Source of the DNA: Tenrec ecaudatus
Lineage: Eukaryota; Chordata; Mammalia; Afrosoricida; Tenrecidae
Length of the DNA stretch: 64,000 nt
NCBI RefSeq assembly: GCF_050624435.1
Contig: NW_027458555.1
Coordinates: 186,001 to 250,000 of the forward strand
Direction: 5' to 3'
Shown: positions 35,271 through 47,700 of the stretch, piece after piece
Layout of the letters: every line of letters starts with the position of its first letter
Numbering within the stretch: the first letter of the stretch is position 1
Notes under the pieces: model-generated
Database searches by the model: none
What the model saw: the letters and a program-made list of their open reading frames with translations, nothing else
What the model was told of the DNA's origin: nothing
Position numbers and translations under genes: made by a program

Positions 35271-35500
35271 CACAATTTAACCTGATGGTGGCAGAGAGAA
35301 CTATGTTCCACGAAGAGTTGATTGCCCATCTCTAGAAACAGGATGAACTGAAAGTGAGGGGGTGTCAGTGTGAGTCCAGGCACACTCAGGATCCAATGAG
35401 CACAGGCACCAGCATCTGAAGTCAGTGCAGGTTGATTGTCAGGGTGAGTTTCCTGTTGTGGTTTTGAGATTCATTTCCATCTCTAACTTTTCCAGGGGAA
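35271..35500 (+). pseudogene. IGHV3-like relic (CDR2/FR3 remnant plus 3' flank)
   Basis: The segment CTATGTTCCACGAAGAGTTG followed by ATTGCCCATCTCTAGAAACA and GGATGAACTG aligns with the end of CDR2 and the start of FR3 of a V3-type heavy-chain segment. Most of FR3, the second cysteine and the heptamer are gone. The sequence then continues with typical V 3' flank (GGTGTCAGTGTGAGTCCAGG). The flank to about 35500 also resembles the flank of the second V3 relic at 52430-52620 (shared GTTTCCTGTTGTGGT). It has no coding capacity. It marks IGHV territory on the plus strand. Confidence 0.6.
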
Positions 35501-38500
35501 TCTCTCTCTATAATTATTCTGCATCCACCCCTGCTATCTATGAATTCAAAAGTTGTATTGAACAAGTAAATAGCCTCACTCGCAGGAAAACCAGTCCATT
35601 AACCGCATGAAAACTCAGCTTTTCTGGCATTACAGAGTGAGAGTTCTGATGAATTTCAGCGAAAACTCTGTAGAATTCTCTCTCAGACTTGAGTCAGAGA
35701 GCATGCAAGGGGCCATAAATTTAAGTGTTTGAACACCAACTTGTCAAACCAACAGAGATGCCTTCAGGAAAGACCTGTGCTTTGATTTGATTCTGAAACA
35801 ACAGACTCATGGCAAAGACTGCAGTGCAATCCTCTAATTCCGAAACGCTGAGTTTTGAGTTAAAGACTAGTGAGTGGTCAGTATGTATGGTCAGTAACAT
35901 ATGAAAGTATAATTTGGTTCACAACCGCTGTGCTCCTTCATGCAGAAGTGGGTCAAACCCAACAATGATCTGAAGATTTATTTGTCCTTTTCTATTTTCT
36001 TTTTTTCCTCCTTCTTTTTTTTCAACTTGGACAACTATTGATTCATGCTTTATCATTTATATCTCCAATGGAGCATGTCCACATTATCAATCACTCTGTT
36101 AAAGAGCATGTGTTAGTTATTATCCTGCAAGATGCAGGGACCAATCAGGGAAAAATCTGTGCTGATTTTCCTGGGAAACACCTGTGTGAGAAAAAATCAA
36201 GAAGAGGCCAGGAGAGAGAAAAGGAATTCAGTCTATGAAAGGAGGACAAATGGGTTTCAAAATATTCACAGAGAAATGGAATTAAACAATAATGGATTGT
36301 TTCCAGTAACTTTGGAAGACTACTTGTGTGGTCTTGAGGGAAGAAGAGAGAGGGGGTATGCTTGGCAGAAATTGTATTAACTATTGTGCAGTTCAAGGAA
36401 AGTTCAGTATGGCCATTGGATGTTCTAATTGAAAAATCCACCTTTGAAAATGATATACAATCTCTTGTGCTGCTGGACTTTCTGTGGGGGCTCACCTCTG
36501 GGCTTGAAACATCTGCATAATATTGGCAATGGATTTCATGACCCTTTGTGACCACTGTAGTTTTCCAAAATGAAGGAGGCATCATCAGGCCTGACGGATT
36601 CTTGATAGATGTTTTTGAAGAAAACCTGGTCTTATTTTTTCCTCTTAGAATACACATAGATGGTTGGATTATATTTCTTCTATTGGTTATATTGACTTGG
36701 GTATTTCTCACCCTAGAGAGATTTCTCACCCTACAGAGATAATTTCCAATCCTTTTTAAGACCAATTCTTCTATCCTCTTCTCCTGGGAATTTTATTACC
36801 TGCACTGGAGACATTAAAGCTCTGTGTCATTTAACATCTTATATTTATTGTACATTTTATCATGAATGTTGGGTTTTTACTAAGAACATACCACAAGTAA
36901 TTTTATTTTTGTACAATCTTCAATCTAGATGGACTATTCTGTGTTTTCTACAGAAAGTAAACATATTTCTCTTTACAAACAGTTTCATAATTAGCACTGT
37001 GATAGACACACCACTCTATCTGTTGAAATCTATTACATGGCTCATTTTGCTTTAGCATCAATATAAATGTAAGACAAGTGTATCAGTGCACAACGATGAA
37101 AATAATGAAGTCATTTTTAGGAAAGTTACCAAAAGCATGCTCCTTTATTCCTGCTTACAGCTCAGAAATGAGGTTAAAGCTTCTCAGCCCAGGTTAGGAG
37201 TGTGATGGGATTGAGATGGGAAAACACTCACTTACAGTCAATCCAAAAAATTTTAAACGTTCATTAAATATTTTTAAGTTGAGTTTCTCCCTATATTTTT
37301 AGGTTATGACATAGCATTCCGTTTGACTCAATGTTCAAGTTGACAGATGCTATTTGAGAGGTGAGCCGTTAACACCCACCATCAGGTCCCTGTGCACATG
37401 AAAACTGACAAGCTGCATTCACAAAGATTACATTCTAGGGAACCATATGGGTTCAGTTCTAGTCTGTAGTAAAGAGTGACCTGGAGACAAAATGGTCAAA
37501 ACATTCACAAAAATAACGTGTCACGGTATATATTAAAGTTAATGTCTCCTCCAATTTTGAAAGTACAGTTAACCATGCCATCGGCAGCTAACTAATAAGG
37601 AGAATTCTGAATTAATGTTAGCAGTGACTTAATTCACACTTTATGTGGAATAGACTAGGAAGCAAACATAAGCAATTCACAACTTAGGTCTAGAGAGACT
37701 GACTTAGATATGCCTGCAGGAATTGGGTCCAGGAGCAAGGAAACGTCTCATTATCAAGTATGATGTAGTCTGGATACTTCCTAAATAATTATTAACCTCA
37801 TGTGATTTTTCTGGTACTCAGTATTCTGAATTCTAATCTTAGTCAGCTGTTTATTGACTAAGTCAACAAATTAAGGACAAATTTTCTCTTTATGATACTA
37901 CTTAAGTATCATAAATAACTTTCACTTTGTTTTGAAAACTTGACAGATTTTACTCAAGCATCTTGCTTCAGGCATTACTTTCATTATGTTTTTGAAATTA
38001 ATTAATTTCTATTTATGTTTGCTTTACTCACTGCTGCACCTGCTTTACTCTATTAGAATATGATCATCTCTTTAGTCTTCTCACTCTTTCTTTGCAGATT
38101 TCAATGTGCTCTGCAGAGCATTTTATCCAATGGTCTCCTCTCATATGAAAAAGGACTCTGTTTTATTCGGCACTCCATTTCCACAACCATGTGTCCTGCT
38201 CACTTCAGATGGACAATCTACAGCAATTTGTGAAGGAATGTTGATTGGTTGTGTGACTGAAAAATCACTCTGTTCAGTTTTTCAATATAAAATGAATCAC
38301 GAAAACTTTCAAAAATGCTAACGAATTAAATTTGAGATGTCACAATGTGCTGCACAGACTAAAAACTAACTGCACGGAAAGGACATGATCAAATGAGATT
38401 GATGTATTCAGATAAATGAGAATTTAATCTTAATATTTACTATTTCTGCACGGTGGAAACATGTATTTCCCTTGTTCTCAGAGCTGAGTCTTATGAGGAT

Positions 38501-39354
38501 TTATCCTAATCTGGCAAGAGTTAGAAAATATTAATGTTCACTATACATCTATTTTCTACTCCTCAGAGGAGCAGATTATTCCCTTTCTAAATTGTGATCC
38601 ACAATTGTTATGCTGGGAATCTGGATGGTGATGAAGTGAGAGAATGGGAATGTTCTGTGTGATCATCTGATTGGGCCTTGCTCTGTTATAGGACCTTCGT
38701 AGTGGGGCTCTGACCTTAACTTCATGCCTTTTCCATACTTTATATCTTCCCTGGTCGGTGTTCCTTTCCTTCACGGCAGTATCCACATTCTTTGCCTTTA
38801 ACTCTTTATCACTGTTGACTATGCCTCTCCCCCTACTTAGGTGTCATGGGTAAGATGTGGGTGTGTGATTGATAGGGGGAATATTTCACCCCCAGCTTTG
38901 CAAAATTAATAAAAATGACCTTCCTCTGGTGAGAAATCTTTCAAGTTGAGAATGGTCTTCCTCTCCAGTGCCAGAAACATGAGGACTTGTTTTAAATGTT
39001 CACTGGAGAACCTGGACGGGTTTTACAGTTAGAACATGGGCCCCACTAATAACCAGCCCCAGTGTTTTCTCACAGTCTCAGTAATCAGTACTCAACCTCT
39101 AGAAATGTATCACATTTAAATGTACATACATATTTTTATTTTTCATATATATATATTATTGTGAAGATGGCATAAGAATAGAGTGTTTTATGCTGTTGTA
39201 CATAGGGTAAATATGAGTTGAAACTGCTTCTGACTTGATGGCACCTAACAATAATATGCATTTTGTCTCCAATGTTCACATTTAAAATGACAGGAATTAT
39301 CAATGCTACTTGATTGCAAGTTCTTGCAGAAGTTGGCAGATGTCTTCAATTTCT
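35501..39354. other. Intergenic DNA with one unexplained open frame and one SINE tail
   Basis: A 206-codon minus-strand open frame lies at 36145-36765. It has no recognised domain. A SINE tail lies near 39190-39260 and a TA run near 39145. Otherwise nothing was recognised. Confidence 0.35.
39190..39260 (+). mobile_element. AfroSINE-like SINE tail
   Basis: GTACATAGGGTAAATATGAG followed by TTGAAACTGCTTCTGACTTG and ATGGCACCTAACAATAAT is the typical end of the afrotherian tRNA-SINE. Confidence 0.5.
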
Positions 39355-40030
39355 TCTTCTTTTTTTTACATTTTATTAGGGACTCATACAACTCTTATAA
39401 CAATCCATACATATACACACATCAATTGTATAAAGCACATCCATACATTCCCTGCCCCAATCATTCTCAAAGCATTTGCTCTCCACTTAAGCCCTTTGCA
39501 TCAGGTCCTCTTTTTTTTTCCCTCCCTCCTCACTCCCCCCTCCCTCATGTGACCTTGGTAATTTATACATCATTATTTTGTCATATCTTGCCCTATCCGG
39601 AGTCTCCCTTCCACCCCCTTCTCTGCTGTCCCTCCCCCAGGGAGGAGGTCACATGTGGATCCTTGTAATCAGTTCCCCCTTTCCAACCCACTCAACCTCC
39701 ACTCTCCCAGCATCGCCCCTCACACCCTGGATTCCCTGTGCCTCCAGCCCTCGTATGTACCAGTGTGCAACCTCTGCCCTATCCAGCCCTGCAAGGTAGA
39801 ATTCGGATGATGGTTGTTGGGGGGAGGAAGCATCCAGGATCTGGGGGAAAGCTGTGTTCTTCATCGGTACTACCTAATTAACCCATCTCCTCTCCTAAAC
39901 CCCTCTATGACGGGATCTCCATTGGCCGACACTTGGGCCTTGGGTCTCCACTCTGCACTTCCCCCTTCATTCAATATGGTATATATATATATATATATAT
40001 ACACATACACACACACACACACACATATAT
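39355..40030 (-). mobile_element. L1 3'-UTR copy truncated at its internal microsatellite
   Basis: The 3' end lies at the T-run near 39360 (TTTTTTTTACATTTTATTAG), and the copy runs to a TA/CA microsatellite at 39979-40028. In the two L1 copies at 41.5 and 42.7 kb a microsatellite occupies the same position. Sequence is very close to those young copies. No clear target-site duplication was found. Confidence 0.75.
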
Positions 40031-40668
40031 TTTAAATACATGGTTTCAGTGGTTTCTGATCCAGGTAAGCAGATTACTTTTGTGCCTCTGTGAATGTCCC
40101 TCTCTCTAGATTTTGGGTGGCATTTTGATATGGCAATCCATGTCAGTTCTCTGAGGTGTGTACGCAGGGACTCTCAGCACCAGTGCATTCATGACTCACA
40201 TTGCAGAATAAGGAGCTCATGCCTGACTCAGAGGAGGATGGGACTGGTCAAGAGGGACAGCGCAGGAGTCAACAGTGGAAATGGAGTTGCAGGGGTCCAG
40301 AGAGGACCCAACGTGGGTACACAGGCAGAGTTGTGGTAATCTCCATGTGCAGAGATGTTATAGGGGGACTAGTGCAATGGGTGCCTCATGGCCCAAAGTC
40401 AATAAAATCTGATGAACATTTTATCACCCCTTCTGCTTTGTTCCCAGGTTCTTCTAGCCGAAACCTGGAAATCAGTGCCCTGGACTTTAAGTAAAGAGCA
40501 TCCAAAGGTTAATGGTGTCTCTTGAGCTCTTACCCCTTGAATTGTTTTAGGACCATCAGACAAGGAAATATTTTTATAAAAATGTGTACTATACTCTTCA
40601 AATTTTGCCAATTTTGTAGCGATATAACCTGATAGTATGGGATTTTGCTCTAATTTTTCTTTCACAGT
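40031..40668. other. Intergenic DNA, nothing recognised
   Basis: No gene or repeat was recognised. Short open frames on both strands lack any family similarity. Confidence 0.35.
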
Positions 40669-40682
40669 GCGGATATTATGTT
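40669..40682 (+). repeat. Outer target-site duplication, left copy
   Basis: GCGGATATTATGTT matches GCAGATATTATGTT at 50926-50939 with one difference. The pair brackets the whole nested L1 complex. Confidence 0.85.
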
Positions 40683-42043
40683 GTTTTTTTTGAACAATTT
40701 ATTAGGGGGTCATACAACTCTTATCACAGTCCATACATATCCATACATCAATTGTATAAAGCACATCTGTACATTCTTTGCCCTAATCATTTTCTATTTT
40801 TTTTATCCTCTTTTCTTTTTTTACATTTTACTGGGTACTCATACAACTCTTATCATAATCCATACATATACATACATCAATTATATAAAGCATATCCATA
40901 CATTCCCTGCCCCAATCATTCTCAAAGCATTTGCTCTCCACTTGAGCCCTTTGCATCAGGTCCTCTTTTTATTTCCCTCTCTCCCCGCTCCCCCCTCCCT
41001 CATGTGCCCTTGGTAATTTATACATCGTTATTTTGTCATATCTTCCCTATCCGGAGTCTCCCTTCCCCCCCTTCCCTGCCGTCCCTCTCCCAGGGAGGAG
41101 GTCACATGTGGATCCTTGTAATCAGTTCCCACTTTCCAACCCACTCGCCCTCCACTCTCCCAGCATCACCCCTCAAACCTTGGTACTGAAGGTATCATCC
41201 ACCCTGGATTCCCTGTGCTCCGGCCCTCATAGGTACCCGTGTACAACCTCTGCCCTATCCAGCCCTGCGAGGTAGAATTCGGATGATGGTAGTTGGGGGG
41301 AGGAAGCATCCAGGATCTGGGGGAAAGCTGTGTTCTTCATCGGTACTACCTCGCACCCTAATTGACTCATCTCCTCTCCTGAACCCCTCTATGAGGGGAT
41401 CTCCATTGGCCGACACTTGGGCCTTGGGTCTCCACTCTGCACTTCCCACTTCATTCGATATGGTATATATCACACACACACTCACACACACATACATATT
41501 ATACACACACACATATATACACCTATACACATACATCTTTTTTTTTTTTTTGCATGATGCCTTATACCTGGTCCCTTTGGCACCTCATGATCGTACTGGC
41601 CGGTGTGCTTCTTCCATGTGCGCTTTTTTGCTTCTGAGCTAGATGGCCACTTGTTCACCTTCAAGCATTTAAGACCCCAGACACTATCTCTTTTGATAGC
41701 CGGGCACCATAAGCTTTCTTCACCACATTTGCTTATGCACCCATTTGTCTTCAGCGATCCTATAATGGAGGTGTGCAGTCAATGGTATGATTTTTTTGTT
41801 CTTTCATGCCTGATAACTGATCCCTTCGGGACCACTTGATCACACAGGCTGGTGTGTTCTTCCATGTGGACTTTGTTGCTTCTGAGCTAGATGGCCACTT
41901 GTTTATCTTCAAGCCTTTAAGACCCCAGTCACTATCTCTTTCGATAGCCGGGCACCATCAGCTTTCTTCACCATATTTACTTGTTCACACACTTTGGCTT
42001 CAGCCGTTGCGTCGGGAGAGTGAGCATCATAGAGTTCCAATTT
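40683..42043 (-). mobile_element. Outer L1 3'-UTR copy, left part
   Basis: A minus-strand L1 tail with two 240-bp modules (41575-41790 and 41800-42035). It is interrupted by a full-length L1 and resumes at 50867-50925. It is unusual in having two 3' termini in tandem. 40683-40795 repeats the last part of the 3' UTR, then a second T-run near 40800-40822 starts the full tail. Both parts share one outer target-site duplication, so they inserted together. Confidence 0.8.
42032..42043 (+). repeat. Target-site duplication of the full-length L1, left copy
   Basis: GAGTTCCAATTT recurs at 50867-50878 on the far side of the full-length L1. Confidence 0.8.
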
Positions 42044-44708
42044 TTTTTTTCTTCTTTTACATTTTATTAGGGACTCATACAACTCTTACCACAATCCATA
42101 CATATACATACATCAATTGTATAAAGCACATCCATACATTCCCTGCCCCAATCATTCTCAAGGCATCTGCTCTCCACTTAAGCCCCTTGCATCAGGTCCT
42201 CTTTTTTTTCCCCTCCTCCCTCCCCATTCCCCCCTCCCTCATATGCCCTTGGTAATTTATACATCGTTGTTTTGTCATATCTTGCCCTATCCGGAGTCTC
42301 CCTTCCCCCCTTCTCTGCTGTCCCTCTCCCAGGGAAGAGGTCACATGTGGATCCTTGTAATCAGTTCCCCCTTTCCAAACCACTCACCCTCCACTATCCC
42401 AGCATCGTCCCTCACACCCTTGGTCCTGAAGGTATCATCCACCCTGATTTCCCTGTACCTCCAACCCTCATATGCACCAGTGTACAGCCTCTGTCCTATC
42501 CAGCCCTGCAAGGTAGAATTCGGATCATGGTAGTTGGGGGGAGGAAGCATCCAGGATCCGGGGGAAAGCTGTGTTCTTCATCGATACTACCTCACACCCT
42601 AATTAACCCATCTCCTCTCCTAAACCCCTCTATGAGGGGATCTCCATTGGTCGACATTTGGGCCTTGGGTCTCCACTCTGCACTTCCCCCTTCATTTAAT
42701 ATGATATATATATATACATATATATACATACATATATACATATACACATATATACATATACATACACACACTTATATCTTTTTTTTTTTTTGCATGATGC
42801 CTTATATCTGGTCCTTGGGCACCTCGTGATCGCACTGGCCGGTGTGCTTCTTCCATGTGGGCTTATTTGCTTCTGAGCTAGATGGCCGCTTGTTCACCTT
42901 CAAGCCTTTAAGACCCCAGACACTATCTCTTTTGATAGCCTGGCACCATCAGCTTTCTTCACCACATTTGCTTATGCACCCATTTGTCTTCAGCGATCCT
43001 ATCATGGAGGTGTGCAGTCAATGATATGATTTTTTGTTCTTTGATGCCTGGTAACTGATCCCTTTGGGACCACTCGCTCACTCAGGCTGGTGTGTTCTTC
43101 CATGTGGACTTTGTTGCTTCTGAGCTAGATGGCCGCTTGTTTATCTTCAAGCCTTTAAGACCCCAGTCACTATCTCTTTTGATAGCCGGGCACCATCAGC
43201 TTTCTTCACCACATTTACTTGTTCACACACTTTGGCTCCAGCCGTTGTGTCGGGAGAGTGAGCATCATAGAGTTCCAATTTAATAAAAGAAGGTATTCAT
43301 GCATTGAGGGAGTGTTTGAGTAGAGGCCCAAGGTCCTTCCGCCACCTTAATACTTGACCAATAAGAATAGACACATAGATCTATTTCCCCATCCTCCTAT
43401 ATATATTTGCATGTACATGTCTTTGTCTAGACCTCCATGAATGCCCTTTGACTCCTAGCTCTTTCCTCCATCTCCCTTGACTTTCCTCCTGCCCTACTAC
43501 CATGCTTCATCGCCACCTGGGCTAGAGTATACCTCTTCTCTAAGCAACCTTACCCTTGATCCTTTCCCACCAGGCCTGCCACTCCCCCTTCTCTACCATT
43601 TGGGGTCCCATGTTTTTCCATTGTCCCTGGGTTTGTTAACACCACTTCCTTACCCCCCCTAACCCCCTACCCCAAGACCCCCCAAAACTGTCGGTCCCAT
43701 TGTTTTCCTCCAGATAGTTCATCCAGCCTGTCCTATTCAGACAGACCTGTGGAGTCACTAACATGCACGAAAACTAGACAGAGGAAAACAAAGCAACAGT
43801 ATACAACCAGACAACAAAACAACAAAAACAAACCACTGACAAAGAACAGAATAAAACAGTTCACAAGAGAAAGGCTTGTAGTTAGTTCAAGGATCGTTTG
43901 CTGGCCCTTAGGAGCATTTTCCAGTCCAGTCTGTTGGGGCACCACGCCCTGGCCCCGAAGTCCACTTTCAGCATTCCCTGGGGACCTTGCAACTCCATTC
44001 CCTTGCTGTTCCGCTGCACTCCCCCAGTGATTTGCCTCGGTGTGGTGGGATCAGGTCAGGTGCATTTCCCACACTGTGTCTCCGGTGCTGTCCCCTGTAT
44101 TGCCCTTAGTCACTGAGGGGCATCATGTCTCATAGTGGGGCCAGCCATATTGTTCTCTCTGTGGACTGGCTGCTCTACTCAGGAACATCATCATCACGGA
44201 CTGGTGGGCCAGGCTGTGCTCCACTCTCTCCTCCTGCCCCTTCATCTGCTCCCGTGTGCTCTGATCAAATATGTCCATCTCCCAGAGCTGCAGAGTCAAT
44301 GTCGTCCTTTGGAAAAAATTCTTTTCGGGGGAGGGGCAGGAATCCACTTAATTTATGGTGCTGGGGCCAGCCTCCCAGACCTCTCCACCGGTTCCCTCCT
44401 CCACACCGGGATATTGCGTTCACACCTTACGACACTGGGTTGAAGTCTGGTCCCACTTTCCCTGTGGAGATATAAACAATACCCTCCCCTTGGGTGGATT
44501 AATGCCCTATGACCCCACTACCCTTTTCTTCCTTGTATTCATCCTTTTGTTTTCCTTTCCCCACCTCCTCCACCATTGTCTACCATGTACATCCCTGGTT
44601 TTGGTCTGGTCTCTTCCATAATACCCCGTCTTCACCCCTAAAATGTTTGTATACAGTAGCTTTTTTCCCTGTACCACTTTTGCTTTTTAAAAAAATTTTT
44701 TTTTTAAT
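42044..44708 (-). other. 3' UTR of the full-length L1
   Basis: From the end of ORF2 the noncoding part runs about 2.67 kb to the A-tail (T-run at 42041-42050). Parts in order from ORF2 are a proximal 1.4-kb region with a G-quadruplex motif (43653-43683), two tandem 240-bp modules (about 42795-43260), a TA/CA microsatellite (42705-42775) and the conserved distal region. Every L1 tail in the window aligns with some 3' part of this sequence. Confidence 0.85.
43653..43683 (-). other. G-quadruplex motif in the L1 3' UTR
   Basis: On the L1 sense strand four G-runs of six, four, five and seven bases are separated by loops of two to four bases. The older copy at 18753-18782 keeps four runs in the same place although the sequence has diverged. 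Confidence 0.75.
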
Positions 44709-47700
44709 TCTTACCTCAGCGGACTCATGTTGTACTTGTCCTTTTGTGCCTGACTTACTTCGCTTAGCATGATTTCCTCCAGTTCTTCCCATGCCGCTAT
44801 GTGCCTCATACGTTCATCACTGCTCTTTAGTGATGCGTAGTATTCCATTGTATGTATATACCACAGTTTTTTAATCCAATCGTCAGTTGATGGAAATTTG
44901 GGTTGCTTCCAACTCCTTGCAATTGTGAACTGTGCCGCAATGAACATTGGAGCACAGATGTCTGGTCTTGGTTTGTTTCTTGCCTCTTCTGGGTATATGC
45001 CCAGTAGGGGGATTGCTGGGTCATATGGTAACTCTATTTCCATCTGTTTTAGGTATCGCCAGATTGATTTCCATAGTGGCTGTACGTACTTACAGTCCCA
45101 CCAGCAGTGGATGGGAGTTCCTGTCTCCCCACAGCCCCTGCAACACTTGTTGCTTTCTGATTTTTTGAATTGGGCTACCTTTGAGGGTGTCAGGTGGTAC
45201 CTCATTGTTGTTTTAATTTGCATTTCTCTTATGGCTAAAGATCAGGAACATTTTCTCATATGTTTGTTGGCCATTCGGATTTCTGCCCCTGTGAAACTTC
45301 TGTTTAAGTCCTTTGCCCACCTTTCAATTGGGCTATTGGTTTTTTTCTTTTTGGAAGCTAGCAGAGTACTGTAGATTTTAGTAATAAGGCCTTTGTCTGA
45401 TGTGTCATTGCTAAAGATGTTTTCCCAGTCTGTGGACTCTCTTATTACTCTCTTGGTGAATTCTTTAGATGTACACAAGTGTTTTATCTTCAGTATATCC
45501 CATTTGTCGATTTGTGCCTCCTCTGTGTTTGTGTCCTTCCCTATTTCTGATAGGCTGTGTATTCCCTGCGCCAAAGTTCTCAAGTTGGTCCCAATTCCCT
45601 CATTGATGGCCCTAATAGTTTGGGGTTTAACTTCAAGGTCTGTGATCCACCTTGAGTTTATTCTTGTGCATGGAGTGAGATAAGGGTCTTGCTTCATTTT
45701 TCTGCATGTTGATATCCATTTTTTCCAGCACCACTTGTTAAAGAGGGCATCTGCTTCCCATTTGATATTTTTGGGGCCCTTGTCAAAGATCAGCTGTGTG
45801 TATGCTGATGCTTTTATTTCTGGGTTTTCAGTTCTTTTCCATTGGTCTGAGTATCTGTCATTTTACCAATACCATGTAGTTTTGAGAACTGTGGCTGTAT
45901 AGTATGTGCCAAAGTCAGGTAAAGCAAGCCCTCCCACGGTGTCCTTCTTCTTGAGGAGTTCTCTGCTAATTCTGGGCTTCTTCCCTCTCCATATGAAGTT
46001 GGTAATCAGTTTTTCCATTTCTTTGAAGAAAGATGATGGTAATTGTATCGGGATAGCATTAAACTTATATAGTGCCTTTGGCAGAACTGACATCTTAACT
46101 ATATTAAGTCTCCCAATCCAAGAGCACGGAATATTCTTCCATTTGTTGAGGTCGCTCTTGGTTTCTTGTAATAGTGTTCTTTAGTTTTCCCTATATAGAT
46201 CTTTTGTTTTTTCAGTCAAGAATATCACTAGATATTTCAGTTTGTGTTTGGCTATTGTGAAGGGTACCACCTTTTTGATCTCTTCTACTGTGGTCTTATC
46301 TGATGTGTATAACAGTCTGATGGACTTCTGTTTGTTGATCTTGTATCCTGCCACTCTGCCAAACTCCTCTATTGCTTCCAGTACTCCCCTTGTGGAACTT
46401 TTGGGATTTTCCATATATAAAATCATATCATCTGCAAATAACGATAGTTTCACCTCTTCCTTCCCCAGACGAATACCTTGGATGTCACTTCTTTGCCTTA
46501 TGCTGTTAGCTAAAACCTCCAGCACGATATTAAATAGGAGTGGAGACAAGGGGCATCCTTGTCTGGTTCCCTTTTTCAGTGGGATTGTGTTAGTCTTTTC
46601 TCCATTGACTACCACTTTGGCTGTTGGTTTTTCATATATAGCTTGTATTGTCTTGAGGAACTTTCCTTCCATTCCTATCTTCGCTAGTGTCTTAAACAGG
46701 AATTGGTGTTGGATGTTGTCGAATGCTTTTTCTGCGTCTATTGATATTATCATGTGATTCTTATACTTTTTCATGTCAATGTGACGAATAATACTAATGG
46801 TCTTTCGTATGTTGAACCATCCCTGCATCCCTGGTATGAATCCCACTTGGTCATGGTGAATTATTTGTTTTATATACTTTTGTATTCTGTTGGCTAGTAT
46901 TTTGTTAAGGATTTTTGCATCAATGTTCATTAGGGATATCGGTCTGTAGTTCTCGATTCTTGTGGGATCCTTGCCCGGTTTGGGTATCAGAGTTATACTA
47001 GCTTCATAGAAGGAGTTTGGGAGTTTGCCATCTTTTTCTATGTTCTGGAAAAGTTTGTGTAGGATTGGTATTAGTTCTTCCCTGAATGCTTGGTAGAATT
47101 CTCCAGTGTATCCATCTGGTCCAGGGGATTTTTTTGTTGGTAATCCCTTGATAACCTTTTCTATTTCTTCTATTGCGATGGGTCTGTTGAGATTTTTGAT
47201 GTCCACCGAGGATAGTCTAGGAGGGATTGTTTTTCCAGGAATTTGTCCATGTCTTCCAAATTGTTGAATTCATTGGAGTACAATCCTTCATAGTATTGTG
47301 TAATTATCCTTTTGATTTCATTAGGGTCTGTTGTAATGACCCCTCTTTCATCCCTTATTCTTGCTATTGAGATTTGTTCCCTCCTTTCTTTGGTTAGGTT
47401 TGCCAATGGTCTATCGATCCTGTTTATCTTTTCAAAGAACCAACTTTTAGCGATATTAATTTTTTCCAAAGTTTTTTTATTTTCCCTCTCCTGAATCTCA
47501 GCCCTGATTTTTATAATTTCTTTTCTTTTGCTATTAGTAGGGTTGTCCTGCTGACTCAGCTCTAGTTTTTGTAAATTTTGTGTCAGCGTATCCGTCATGA
47601 GTCTCTCTTCCTTTCTCAGGTGTGCTTGTATTGCTATGAACCTTCCTCTGATGACTGCCTTTGCTGTGTCCCATAAGTTTTGGTACGTCGTGTGCTCATT

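Noticed and set aside
42272-42829. 185-codon plus-strand open frame, and similar ones at 40752-41189 and 41836-42255
   Set aside because: They are antisense reads of the L1 3' UTR, and the same peptide phrases recur in every copy.
46242-46757. 171-codon plus-strand open frame
   Set aside because: Antisense of the L1 reverse-transcriptase region. The same shadow appears opposite the second L1.
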